64,000 bases of DNA, from NCBI GenBank assembly GCA_903862425.1, contig CAIOYC010000037.1, forward strand, positions 1 through 64,000. Direction: 5' to 3'. A model generated the notes under the pieces. It was not told the DNA's origin and did not search any database. It saw only the letters and a list, made by a program, of their open reading frames with translations. Positions within the stretch are counted from its first letter, which is position 1; each line of letters opens with the position of its first letter. Positions 26,089 through 35,691 of the stretch are shown here, one piece after another. The position numbers and the translations under genes are program-made. The DNA comes from an uncultured Caulobacterales bacterium (GTDB taxonomy: Bacteria > Pseudomonadota > Alphaproteobacteria > Caulobacterales > Caulobacteraceae).

Positions 26089-26806
26089 TCCTCATGGATC
26101 TCCACCCCTCCCTGCCTGATCTGCTGGCCAGGCCCTTTGCGCACCTTGGCCTCGAGGGCAGCATTACGGAACGAGCCGTGTCTGACCCGCAGCCGAGCGA
26201 CGGCTGGCATAGGGCCCGGCATGGCAAGGTCACCGCCTCGCGCCTTGGGGATCTTACCGCCCGCACCAAGACCGGCTGGTCCACTTCGCGGGGGGCTTAT
26301 CTGAACCAGCTCCTGGTCGAGCGGCTGACCGGACAGGTCACCCCAAGCCCTGTGACCCCGCCGATGCGCTGGAGGGTGGAGCAGGGAGCCACCGGCGCGG
26401 GCGGCCTACAGCTTCCGCACCGATCGTGACGCCCTGCTGGAGGGCTTTGTCGAGCACCCGCACATCCCCATGAGCGGAGCCAGTCCCGATGGGCTGGTCG
26501 GCAATGAGGGGCTCATTGAGATCAAGTGCCCGACCACCGCTACCCACCTGGAGACCCTCAGCTCCCGCGAGGTCCCGGCCAAACACCTGCCGCAGATCTA
26601 CTGGAGATGGCCTGCACCGGACGAAACTGGTGCGACTTTGTCTCATTCGATCCGCGCCTGCCGGAGCCGCTGCGGCTGGTTATCTGCCGGGTCCCCCCGC
26701 GATCACGCGGCCATCACTGCGTTGGAAGCGGAGGTCACCGCATTCCTGCAGGGAGCCGGATCAAAAGATGGTTCAGCTCACCAACCCGCTGCACAGTGCC
26801 GCCTGA
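26085..26806 (+). pseudogene. YqaJ-type viral exonuclease, multiply frameshifted
   Basis: Intact pieces in three frames join into a lambda-exonuclease-like YqaJ nuclease: RHGKVTASRLGDLTARTKTG and YLNQLLVERLTGQ; then AAYSFRTDRD, MSGASPDGLVG and IEIKCPTTATHLETL, with the catalytic D...E-x-K of the PD-(D/E)XK fold; then CDFVSFDPRLPEPLRLVICRV; then DHAAITALEAEVTAFL and KMVQLTNPLHSAA. Indels fall near 26386, 26602, 26697 and 26752, three of them an extra base. It paired with the ERF gene as an exonuclease/annealase system. The start overlaps the ERF stop and the stop overlaps the next ATG. Confidence 0.85.
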
Positions 26807-27290
26807 TGGGACTGCAGCTCACGGTCAAGGAGCGGCGGCTCGCCAAGGCCTACAGGAGCATGCGGCGGCGGGTGCGACAGCGCTCGCCACAGACCCCTCG
26901 GGACTCTACCACACAGCTCCGCCCGGGGGTCTCCACAAAGACGCACAAGGCTGCTATCGCCCAGCTCTTCTGCCTCGCAACTGCCCTGCGCTATGGGCTG
27001 GAGAAGGGCGGGGTGCAGGTGGCGCACCTGCGGTTTTCATCGGCCGCCCACGGGAAGTTCAATCCGGGCCTACAGCGCAAGCCGCACGACCGCTGGACCC
27101 TGCCGCCCTCCCCAGCCGAGCATCGCCGCCAGCACGCAGGCTCAGAGATCGACTACTGGGAAGAGCTTGGGGTCGATCCGCACAAGATCGCTAAAGCGCT
27201 CTGGGAGGAATCCCCCAAATGTAGATCAGATGCAGGCGGTGCTGCGAGGAGTCGCTCTTGGTATGGGCAACCTGCAGAGAGGAGACACCG
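26806..27290 (+). pseudogene. Third gene of the decayed phage operon, unrecognised
   Basis: ATG 26806 overlaps the exonuclease stop (TGATG) and opens MGLQLTVKERRLAKAYRSMRR. The frame soon becomes implausible, while another reads LATDPSGLYHTAPPG. Later pieces include LFCLATALRYGLEKGG, EIDYWEELGVDPHKIAKALW and EESPK. I do not recognise the protein. Shared coupling and decay show it belonged to the same phage-type operon. The right limit is approximate, ending shortly before tRNA-Val. Confidence 0.5.
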
Positions 27291-27351
27291 CGACGAGCTA
27301 GGAGGGCCTTGTTTTTGCTCGGCCGGCCCACTATACCGCGCCTCCCGAAGC

Positions 27352-27426
27352 GGACGCGTAGCTCAGCGGGAGAGCACCTCGTTGACATCGAGGGGGTCAC
27401 AGGTTCAATCCCTGTCGCGTCCACCA
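27352..27426 (+). tRNA. tRNA-Val (GAC)
   Basis: Acceptor arms GGACGCG and CGCGUCC, D arm GCUCAGCGGGAGAGC, anticodon stem CCUCG/CGAGG with loop UUGACAU (anticodon GAC), a T arm with GGUUCAAUCCC, discriminator A and encoded CCA. It sits between the decayed phage operon and the polysaccharide/secretion island, a usual place for tRNA-targeted integration. Confidence 0.95.
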
Positions 27427-27543
27427 CTCAATCCTCTCTGACAATCAAGGCCTTCGCATTCGTCGCCCACTGGCCGCGACCTTAGCCGCCGGGGCTGCGG
27501 CATGGTGCTCCAAGACGGATTGACCTTATCGACGCCATAAGCA

Positions 27544-28765
27544 ATGTGCGCCCATGCCGCTAATCACGCGGACCGATGGCTCGAAGAGAATCGCATGGAC
27601 GCAGTATTTTCGAGCGTTGTATACAAAATCCCCGGCCTTCTCACATGGGATGTCATCAATGCTACATGCGCTCCAACGGAGGGCGCCTCTCTTAGCATAG
27701 TATTGAATAACGAAGACATCTGCCTCTACATCGCCTTTTCCGAAGCAGAGGGCTTGTTATACTTCGGCAGAAAGACCGCCGACGCGTGGCCTATTTGGGA
27801 CAACGTTCCGTTCACGGCCAAAGATAAAATCGTCCAGCTTTCCATCCTGGTCGAGATTGACGAGGTCCGCATCTCGCTTGGAGCCGATGATCTGTTCACC
27901 ATCCCCAATGACGGCAGCTTCAGCCGCGCCTATGAGATCCGGGGCGATCTGCAGGTGGGGGAGATTGAAGTCAAACTCGCGGGCCACGGCCTCGAACAGG
28001 CAAACAAGCGGATCGTCACGCATCTGGAAGCGCTTCAGACCAACGACCGCCTGGCCGATTATCAGGGCGACCTCGTATTCGATGTCGGCATGCATGATTG
28101 CCGCGATACGGACTTCTATCTCAAGAAGGGCTACCGGGTTGTAGCGGTCGAGGCTAATCCGCAGCTGGCCCTCTATGGGGCCCGCCTTTTCACCAAGGAA
28201 GTGGATGAGGGACGACTGACCATCCTCAATGTGGGGTTGGGCGAGAGCAGGCTTCTTCCCATTCTATATCAATGAGACCGTGTCAGAGTGGAGCTCGTTC
28301 GATAAGAGTGTGGCCAGTCGGGGGCACCCGATCCACGAGATTTCCGTCCAGCTTTATGACATTCGCGCCGTATTGAAGGCGTTCGGCGTTCCTGCATATC
28401 TGAATATCGATATCGAAGACTACGACAAGTTTGTGATATATGCCCTGCCCGGGCTTGATGTATTTCCGAAGTATGTATCCGTGGAAAACGGCGCGCCGCT
28501 CATGTTCGAATCATTGGTGAAGGCCGGCTACGACAACTTCATGTTCGTCAATCAGCGTGACGTTCCGCTTGCCCGGATGCCCAACCCTTCCAGCGAGGGC
28601 CTGAGCATCGACTACGTCTTCAAATATGGTTCGAGCGGTCCGTTCGGCAGCGATCTGAGCGGAGTTTGGCTGAATGCGACCGCGATGCGCGTCTTTTTGG
28701 AGAAGTGGTGGGCCGGGGCGCCTGAAACCGATTCCTGGTACGATCTGCACGCAAGCTTGGCCTGA
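27544..28765 (+). pseudogene. FkbM-family methyltransferase, split by a frameshift
   Basis: The first frame (ATG 27544; ATG 27598 is also possible) has an N-terminal beta-rich region of about 140 residues with no recognised name. The SAM fold follows: LVFDVGMHDCRDTDFYLKKG and VVAVEANPQL. It derails after GLGES near 28244. The next frame resumes GFFPFYINETVSEWSSFDKS, YLNIDIEDYDKF and KYVSVENGAP and ends at 28765, giving about 400 residues in all. FkbM enzymes O-methylate sugars on glycans or lipids. A one-base indel separates the halves: true decay or a sequence error. It is the first island gene after tRNA-Val. Confidence 0.8.
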
Positions 28766-28883
28766 TTGAGCGCCGGGCGGCCACGCCTAAACAGATCTGG
28801 AAGAGGCCACAAACGAAGATCAGGTGGGCGCTCGACGCCAGCAAACCCCGGCTACAGAACAGCGGGGTCGCTCAATCGAGGCC
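28759..28883. repeat. Inverted repeat overlapping the ends of two convergent genes
   Basis: GGCCTGATTGAGCG (28759-28772) overlaps the stop region of the FkbM gene. CGCTCAATCGAGGCC (28869-28883) touches the stop of the minus-strand RTX gene. The arms are complementary except for one extra base and are about 96 bases apart. The position suggests a shared two-way transcription end or the scar of a small insertion. Confidence 0.5.
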
Positions 28884-30557
28884 TAAGCAAAAATGAAGTC
28901 CACATGAGCGCCTGCGCCGACAATCAGGTCGGCCGCGGTCACCTGCCCATGGACAGCGATATCGCCTTCCGCGCCGCTGGTGCCCCAGAAGATATTGGTC
29001 CAGCCGTTTGCCAGGGACTGAACGACCACTGCGCCGTGCGCCGTCGCGCTGATGTCGAGATGATCCGAACCATGCACGAAATTCGTGATGATGTCGTAGT
29101 TGGCTATGGTCGAGTCGCCGACGGACTGAAAGACGAACGTGTCCCGGGCGCCGGCGCCCGTCAGGGCATGACCGGCCTGCGGCCCGGCGATCAGGGTGAG
29201 CGGCAGGCCCCCGAGACCGACCAGATCGTCGCCCCGTACATCGCCATAGATGGCCACATTGCCTTCGATCCCCGACTGGGCAGTACCATAGAACAGGTTG
29301 GTGAAGCCGTTCCCGATCGACTGGAGCGTCGCCGACCCGGTCGCGACCGCGCCGATATCGATGTGGTCCGTTCCGTGTCGAAAACCCAGAATGGTGTCAT
29401 AGGCGGTCACGGTGGAATCGCCGGGCGAAAGAAACTGGAAGGTGGTCGGCGCAGTCGCGACGCCGTTGTGGGTCGCCCCACCGGTCAGCATAGACGGGAC
29501 CGGTCCGGCGACGACGGTGATGGGCGTCGAGCCCAATATGTCGGACGCTTCCACATCGCCCAGGACCACCACATCGCCGGTCGCCCCGGTCGCGGTTCCA
29601 TAGAAGACGTTGGTGTAACCATTGCCCACATGCTGCAGCACGACCGAACCGACCGACGTCCCCGACAGATCGATCAGATCGATCAGATCGCCGGAGGCAT
29701 AGGTAGGCCCGAGATCGGTGTAGGCATGGTTGAATCCGGTGATGGTGTCATAGGCGAGCGTCGTCGAGCTGGCCGGCGGCTTGTAGATATTGGGCATTGG
29801 CGTGGTGCTGGAGATGATGTCGTTGAGCACCACCGCTCCCAGGACCACGATCTCGCCGGCCTGGATCGCGCCTCCGAGAGATTCCGCTCCCGTTGTAGAA
29901 GATACGCGTCACGCCTGGCGTCGATACATCCAGGGTCAGGCTGCCGTCTTCATGATAGGCGCCCCGAAGATCGATCTTGTCGATGCCGCTCTTGAAGTCG
30001 GTGATGGTATCGAAGGCGCTCCGGGTGGGATCCATTTCCCCCACGTATCGGAAGACGTTGGAGCCGCCGTTGCCGGTGAGTATGTCCGCCCCGGGACCGC
30101 CGAGGAACCCGTCTCCCTTTCCATCGCCCGTGAGAATATCGGCGCCGCTGGTTCCGGAAATTTTATGGTCAACCACGTTGTAGAACCCGCCCGGAAGCAC
30201 GGACTGTGAAACAGTGTTGACGCCGTCGGATATGGAAATCTGCGTTATCGTATTCGGACTTGTTTGGCCGAAATAGTAGAACGGAGTCGGGACAGATATT
30301 ACGAGGTATCCGTTGATGGATTGGGTAACTGTTGCCGAAAATGAAATACTAGTAGGCGGATGACCTTCATTGTCGGCAATATTTGTATTTATACTGTTAA
30401 AGAATTTGACCGTAGCCACCAGGCTCGATCTCGGCGCGACGCCGCTTTCCGATACGATGAAAGTTGCGTAGATGATCGTTGAACCCTTCGACACGTCCAC
30501 CACGTGCGGGATCGAAAAATCGATCAGGGACAAGATTGTACCGCCGCTTCCCGCCAC
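28883..30557 (-). pseudogene. Secreted RTX-type calcium-binding protein, split by a frameshift
   Basis: GTG 30557 is the start, with AAGGAG six bases upstream. Residues about 1-130 look like an all-beta domain. RTX nonapeptides follow (SGTSGADILTGDGKGD, GGPGADILTGNGGSN) and FDTITDFKSGIDKIDL. The frame breaks after FYNGSG near 29885 and resumes as GGAIQAGEIVVLGAVVLND. That part has repeated modules of the type YDTITGFNHAY...IDLIDLSG...VLQHVGNGYTNVFYG, seen at least three times. The end HVDFIFA matches the F-[VI]-F-like ends of type I secretion cargoes. Joined length is about 558 residues. It probably exits through the exporter at 36-41 kb. Confidence 0.75.
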
Positions 30558-30758
30558 GTCACGCTCCTTAAGTCGCCTTCTTGTAAGCCTAGCTTGATGG
30601 TCGGGAATTTTCCAACGAAACACAACTCCCTTTGTAGTGGCGAATAACGGCATTGAACTCGCAACTAATCGCGGGATAGACAAGGTTGAAACGTACGCCT
30701 GCAGGTGTATTTTTCAAAAAGCGGTTTTTTGCATTTCAAATTGGATTGGATTTCCAAA

Positions 30759-31469
30759 ATGCTCGTTGATCGATCCATTGGAACACAGGTCAAGGCAAGA
30801 CGACTTACCTATCTCAGCGATGAAAAGCTCTCCGCCGTGTTCGATTGCGTGGACGGCGTCAATCTCAATGGTGTTCCAGGTGACTTCGTGGAATTCGGCG
30901 TCGCGCTCGGCGGCTCCGCCATCTGCCTCGCCAGCGGCCTGGCGGGTCCCCGCCGGCTTCTGGGTTTCGATGTGTTCGGCACGATACCGCCGCCATCGAA
31001 AAGGGACCCGGCCGCCGTTCACCAACGCTATGACGACATTCGCTCCGGCGCTTCGCTGGGCATCGATGGCGACCCCTATTACGGTTACGTCGATAATCTT
31101 TATGGGCAGGTTCTTGGTACGTTTGACGCCCTGGGCCATCCCGTCGACGGCGAACGGATCCGAATGGTCCAGGGCCTCTATGCCGAAACCTTAAAAGTAC
31201 AGGAGAGCTACACGATCGCCTTGGCGCATATCGACTGCGATTGGTATGAACCGGTGATGATGTGCCTCGAGTTCATCTGGCCGCGCCTGTCGCCCGGCGG
31301 CTGTATAATTCTTGATGACTATAACGATTGGATGGGCTGCCGGGCGGCGGCTGACCATTTCATAGCGCGCCATGGGGATGAGCTAACGGTCGTGCACACG
31401 GCGCCTAACTGCGTGATTACCCCCCGGGCCGCCGCAAGGACACACGACGCCGGGATGAGTGCTGCCTGA
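30759..31469 (+). CDS. TylF/MycF-like O-methyltransferase
   Basis: A 236-residue SAM-dependent methyltransferase. The glycine-rich SAM segment is GDFVEFGVALGGSAI, followed by LLGFDVFG. Metal-binding acids typical of the macrocin methyltransferase family appear in AHIDCDWYEP and IILDDYNDW, with GGCI before them. The family methylates sugar hydroxyls. ATG 30759 is chosen over a GTG 54 bases earlier, because the conserved part begins soon after. It is divergent from the RTX gene and is likely part of glycan decoration. Confidence 0.82.
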   Translation: MLVDRSIGTQVKARRLTYLSDEKLSAVFDCVDGVNLNGVPGDFVEFGVALGGSAICLASGLAGPRRLLGFDVFGTIPPPSKRDPAAVHQRYDDIRSGASLGIDGDPYYGYVDNLYGQVLGTFDALGHPVDGERIRMVQGLYAETLKVQESYTIALAHIDCDWYEPVMMCLEFIWPRLSPGGCIILDDYNDWMGCRAAADHFIARHGDELTVVHTAPNCVITPRAAARTHDAGMSAA

Positions 31470-31649
31470 TTGGACAGGCGCCCCGAAGGCGCGTGACGGC
31501 GTGACCGGACCGACAAAGCCTTGTCTGTCAAAGATTTTTACTCTTCCGGGCGACAGCTACTGGGCCTCCCAGCCGTCAAAGCGCTATGCTTTCCCAACCT
31601 TCAGGGGCGGCCTATAGGGATGCCCCTTGTCAGTTCAGCGCGGGACTAG

Positions 31650-32657
31650 ATGCCTGTCATCGAAAATCTACCGGTCACGGCCGCTCACGCGCCCGCGCCC
31701 GACTTCACCCGCGCCATGGTGGACACGGGCTTCCATGACGATCTCGGCCAGGCCCTGAAAATCGCCGTGGTCGAAAACAGCTTCATCACCGCCACCGGCC
31801 GGTACGCCCTGACACGATCGGATGCGGGCCCGGCGCTGCTGTCCGACGTTTTCAATCACGAGGTCATCGGTCACGGTGAAGCGATAACGATCGACGTGGA
31901 GCAGGCGCTTTCGCCAGAGAACCCCGTTCTGGACGATGCGGCGATGCTGCATGGGCCGTGGCCGTGGGCCTTCTATCACTGGTACGAAGAGCTCAACAAG
32001 GTCGTCATGCTCGAACGGGCCGGGTTCCGGGGAGTCTATATCGTGCCCGCTGTCGGCTTCGTCGGCGACAGCCTCGAATATATCGGCATCGATCGGGCCA
32101 GGATCCGAACCGACGAGCAGAACTTCGTCGTCCGTCGGCTATGGGTGGCGCCCAAGGTCAACCTGACCATGCTGGTCAGGACCTCGCAGCCATTCGTGGC
32201 GCTGCGGGAGCGACTTCTGGCGGCGATCGCCCCGCACGAGAACATCGAACGCAGACTGTTTGTAACGCGGGGCAGCGGCGCGACATCAAACCGGGACTTG
32301 GTCAACAAGGAGGCTGTGCAGGCTCTGCTCTTCCGGTTCGGGTTCGAGAAGGTCGACTTTGGAAAACTTCCTTTTCGCGAGCAGGTGGCGATGGCTTCGA
32401 CAGCATCGGCGATGGTCGGAGCGCATGGCGCAGCTTTCAGCAACGCGATCTGCATGAAAAGAAAAGGATTACTCTTGGAATTTTTCTCACCCCTCTACAT
32501 AAACTATTCCTACACGCCGCATATTCGACACCTCGGCCTGCGATATATTCCACTCACCGCCGACAACTATGACTGGGGAGAATCCTATGCTTACGGGATG
32601 GATGCGGTGGTCAATACCGATCTGTTGGAAAGCCTGTTGGCCGTTGAGCTGGCCTAG
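31650..32657 (+). CDS. Glycosyltransferase family 61 protein
   Basis: A 335-residue protein of the DUF563/GT61 type. The C-terminal signature is clear: RRLFVTRGSGATSNRDLVN, then VDFGKLPFREQVAMASTASA and MVGAHGAAFSNAI (the VGAHGAG-type donor loop), then LLLEFFSPLYIN. Such enzymes add sugars (often xylose or related) to capsule, LPS or exopolysaccharide chains. It is cytosolic, with no membrane segment. It lies between the TylF-like gene and the metalloprotease gene, on the same strand but with gaps of about 180 and 115 bases. Confidence 0.85.
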   Translation: MPVIENLPVTAAHAPAPDFTRAMVDTGFHDDLGQALKIAVVENSFITATGRYALTRSDAGPALLSDVFNHEVIGHGEAITIDVEQALSPENPVLDDAAMLHGPWPWAFYHWYEELNKVVMLERAGFRGVYIVPAVGFVGDSLEYIGIDRARIRTDEQNFVVRRLWVAPKVNLTMLVRTSQPFVALRERLLAAIAPHENIERRLFVTRGSGATSNRDLVNKEAVQALLFRFGFEKVDFGKLPFREQVAMASTASAMVGAHGAAFSNAICMKRKGLLLEFFSPLYINYSYTPHIRHLGLRYIPLTADNYDWGESYAYGMDAVVNTDLLESLLAVELA

Positions 32658-32773
32658 ACGTTCGGTGCTCGCGAGGCCGGACCGCGAATAGGATGGATAA
32701 TGGGCGAGCTTTCCGTTGCCTTATACCGGCGGTTGGGCAATCGTCGGCGAAGTGAGTTTGCGTGGAGACGACG

Positions 32774-35680
32774 ATGGCCACACCTCAGCTGACCATCGAG
32801 CAGGACGCCGAAGTCACATTCATGACCGGCGTCACGTCAACCGGTGTCGTAGCGGCAAAATCGTTTTGGGCGTGGAACGACGACAAGCCTGCCAGCTACG
32901 ACCCGACAACATCCTTCGCGGCCAAGTGGGGGACGCCGGTCGCCGGTACGGCCGGCGGCGTCATCACCTATACGTTTGACAACGCCTCCGCCTGGACCAG
33001 CACTGAAAAGAGCGCCTTCGCTTCGACCCTGGCGCTCTGGTCGGCGGTGGCGAACGTCACCTTCCAGCAGGTCTCCAGCGGCGGCAACGTCATTATCCAG
33101 CGCATATCGGGGACGACCGACTCGAATGGCGGCATTACGCGCCTTTTTGAAGGCGATATCGGGACCACCAATCTCGGCCGGGCCACCCAGTCCGGCATAT
33201 CCATCAACACCTCCCTCTACGGCGAAGGGCCCCTGGGATCGGGATTCTCGAATTTCGGCGGCTATCCCTGGGAGGTGCTTCTGCACGAGGAAGGGCACGT
33301 CCTGGGCCTCGGACACGCCGGGCCCTACAACGGCACGGTCGATCCCACCACCCAGCAGTACACGACCTATGACGCGCGCGAATGGTCGATCATGTCCTAC
33401 ATCGATCCATTCACCTCGGGCCAAACCTATCAGGCCAGCGAACCTGTCCTGGCCAACGACTGGGGCGTGAGCCGATCCTCGGACGGCACCCTGTCCTACA
33501 ACGGGCCAACAACCTGGATGCCGCTCGACATCCTGGCCATCCAGCGGCTCTATGGCCTGCCGACCTCGACGCCCCTGTCCGGCGGACAAACTTTCGGATT
33601 CAACTGCAATATCGCCGGACCGATCGAGTCGTTTTTCGATTTCACCATGAACACCAAGCCCATCATCACACTCTGGGATGAGGGGACGGGCAATACCTTG
33701 GATCTCTCGGGCTATACGACCAGCTCCGTGGTCTCGCTGATGCCGGGCGTGTTCGGCAGCTGCGGCGGCCTGACCCATAACATCGTAATCGCCTTTGGCG
33801 TGCAGATCGACACACTGCTGGGCGGCTCCGGTGGTGATACGCTGATCGCCAACGATGACGGCGACACCCTTTCGGGCGGCGGCGGCAGCGACATACTGAT
33901 CGCCGGCCTGGGCCACGACACCCTTTCAGGCGGCGCCGAAAGCAACCGCTTCCAGGGCACCAAGGCGCAGCTCAACGGCGACTCGATCACCGACTTCACA
34001 ACGATCGACCAGATATTCGTGATCGGCGCATCGGGATCAGACGGCTTCGCCCTGAATGGACAGTCGGTCGTCTGGTCAACGGGTTCGATCTCGCTGGGGG
34101 CCAGCTTCAACGGCTATTTGTCGGTTCAACCCACGCCCGGCGTTGTGTGGATCTCGATCCAGCCCGGCTCCACCACGATATCCAAACTTGCCGACGGCAG
34201 CAGCCTCATCAATGGCTACAATTCCCAAGGGGTCCTGCAATCTCAGGCCGATTTCGACGCCTCCGGTCACGAAGTCTATTATAACGCCTATGACACGGGA
34301 CTGGTGAGCAAGCAGTATGGCTATGCCGCCAGCGGGACCGTTATTACAGAAATTGATTATGGCGAAGGAAGGTCTTTTACCCACACGTCCTGGACGTCTG
34401 CCGGAGTAATCGTTTCCGAGATGGCCTATACTGGCAGTAACGTGGAAATATGGGCGAATTTCTATGACGCCACCGGCCTGTTAATCGAACAGGATGGCTT
34501 TACCACCGGGATCAAGACCATTGAAATTGATCATGGTGCAGATGGCGGCACGGTTCAGGACGCCTGGACCGGTGCGGGCGTGCTGATATCCCAAAAGGGT
34601 TTCTCGGCCGCCGGGCAGGAGATTTGGGCCAACTTCTTCGACGCCACGGGCGAGCTGGTGGAGCAGGATGGCTTCACCGTGGGCGTCAAGACCATTGAGA
34701 TCGACCACGCCGCCGACGGTGGTACGGTCAGGACGCTCTGGACCGGGGCCGGAGCGCTCACCACGCAGATGGGGTTCACCTCCGGCGGGACCGAGATCTG
34801 GGCCAATTTCTATGATGGATCCGGCCGCCTGTTCGAACAGGACGGGTTCAGCACGAACGGCGTGAAGACCATTCAGATCGACCAGGCTGCAGATGGCAGC
34901 TACATCCAGACCGATTGGACATCCAGCGGCGTCGAGGCGCGCCAGCGCGGCTTCGCCGCCGATGGTCACGAAACCTTCGCCAACCTGTTCGACGACGCCG
35001 GTCGGCTCGTCGAACAGGATGGGTTCGCCCAGAAAGGAGCCAAGGTTCTGGAGATCGATCACGCCGCCGACGGCACGTCCCTGCAGATCACATGGACCGA
35101 TACCGGCGTGCTCGCCAGCCTGACCGGCTACGGGGCCAATGGAAACCCGTCCTATCAGAACCTCTATGACGGGAGCGGCCGGCTGGTGCAGCAGAACGGC
35201 TTTGCGGCCGATGGCGCCAAGACGATCGAAATCGACCATGCCGCGGACGGAAGCACCACCACCTCGAACTTCACTAACGGCGCCCTTACCAGCGAGGTGA
35301 TGCGCGATAGCACCGGTGCCCTGCTCGAGACGCTCAGCCGCAACCCGTCAAACGGCGTCTATACGCTGAACGGCGCCGTCGGCTACGTGGAGCTCGACGC
35401 CATTGCGGGGACCGGCACCCTAACGGCCGCCGGCCAGGGCACGACCTTTGGCTTTGGTGTCGGATTTGGCAGCGCCACAATAGCGAACTTTACAGCCGCC
35501 GGCTCGGTCCATGATCTGATCAAACTGGATCATGGACTGGTGAGCGACTATTCGCATCTCATCGCCGAGGCGCAGAATGCGGGATCGGATCTGATCATAA
35601 ATTTCAACACGCATGATCACCTGACCCTTCATGGCGTGCAGGTCGCCCAGCTCAGCTCCGCTGATTTTGTATTCGTCTAG
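32774..35680 (+). CDS. Secreted M10 serralysin-like metalloprotease with RTX and EQDG repeats
   Basis: A 968-residue protein starting at ATG 32774 (GGAG seven bases upstream; GTG 32762 in frame is an alternative). Residues about 50-290 are a zinc protease: HEEGHVLGLGH with zinc ligands H171, H175, H181 and catalytic E172, and the Met-turn SIMSYIDP. RTX calcium-binding nonapeptides follow (GGSGGDTLIAND, SGGGGSDILIAG) at about 349-390. Residues about 475-835 are tandem 58-59-residue units with an EQDGF core. The end LHGVQVAQLSSADFVFV is a type I secretion signal. There is no Sec leader. It is likely exported by the neighbouring ABC system. Confidence 0.9.
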   Translation: MATPQLTIEQDAEVTFMTGVTSTGVVAAKSFWAWNDDKPASYDPTTSFAAKWGTPVAGTAGGVITYTFDNASAWTSTEKSAFASTLALWSAVANVTFQQVSSGGNVIIQRISGTTDSNGGITRLFEGDIGTTNLGRATQSGISINTSLYGEGPLGSGFSNFGGYPWEVLLHEEGHVLGLGHAGPYNGTVDPTTQQYTTYDAREWSIMSYIDPFTSGQTYQASEPVLANDWGVSRSSDGTLSYNGPTTWMPLDILAIQRLYGLPTSTPLSGGQTFGFNCNIAGPIESFFDFTMNTKPIITLWDEGTGNTLDLSGYTTSSVVSLMPGVFGSCGGLTHNIVIAFGVQIDTLLGGSGGDTLIANDDGDTLSGGGGSDILIAGLGHDTLSGGAESNRFQGTKAQLNGDSITDFTTIDQIFVIGASGSDGFALNGQSVVWSTGSISLGASFNGYLSVQPTPGVVWISIQPGSTTISKLADGSSLINGYNSQGVLQSQADFDASGHEVYYNAYDTGLVSKQYGYAASGTVITEIDYGEGRSFTHTSWTSAGVIVSEMAYTGSNVEIWANFYDATGLLIEQDGFTTGIKTIEIDHGADGGTVQDAWTGAGVLISQKGFSAAGQEIWANFFDATGELVEQDGFTVGVKTIEIDHAADGGTVRTLWTGAGALTTQMGFTSGGTEIWANFYDGSGRLFEQDGFSTNGVKTIQIDQAADGSYIQTDWTSSGVEARQRGFAADGHETFANLFDDAGRLVEQDGFAQKGAKVLEIDHAADGTSLQITWTDTGVLASLTGYGANGNPSYQNLYDGSGRLVQQNGFAADGAKTIEIDHAADGSTTTSNFTNGALTSEVMRDSTGALLETLSRNPSNGVYTLNGAVGYVELDAIAGTGTLTAAGQGTTFGFGVGFGSATIANFTAAGSVHDLIKLDHGLVSDYSHLIAEAQNAGSDLIINFNTHDHLTLHGVQVAQLSSADFVFV
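34443..35265 (+). repeat. Five tandem 58-59-residue units in the metalloprotease
   Basis: The EQDGF core (QQNGF in the last unit) recurs at 34487, 34661, 34835, 35012 and 35189, i.e. every 174, 174, 177 and 177 bases. Each unit has a second conserved stretch of the form KTIEIDHAADG and a third, EIWANFYD or similar. Conservation is stronger in protein than in DNA, so the array is old, not a fresh slippage product. Confidence 0.85.
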
Positions 35681-35691
35681 GTCCCTGCTGC

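Noticed and set aside
27400-27426. Attachment-site duplication of the tRNA-Val 3' end
   Set aside because: No second copy of the tRNA end was seen by eye within the window, so att sites cannot be placed.
28766-29995. 409-codon plus-strand frame after the FkbM gene
   Set aside because: It is antisense to the RTX protein, whose minus-strand frames show real calcium-binding motifs.
34443-35265. Evenly spaced repeats that could be taken for a CRISPR-like array
   Set aside because: The period is 174-177 bases, in frame, and conserved at protein level inside a long coding sequence.
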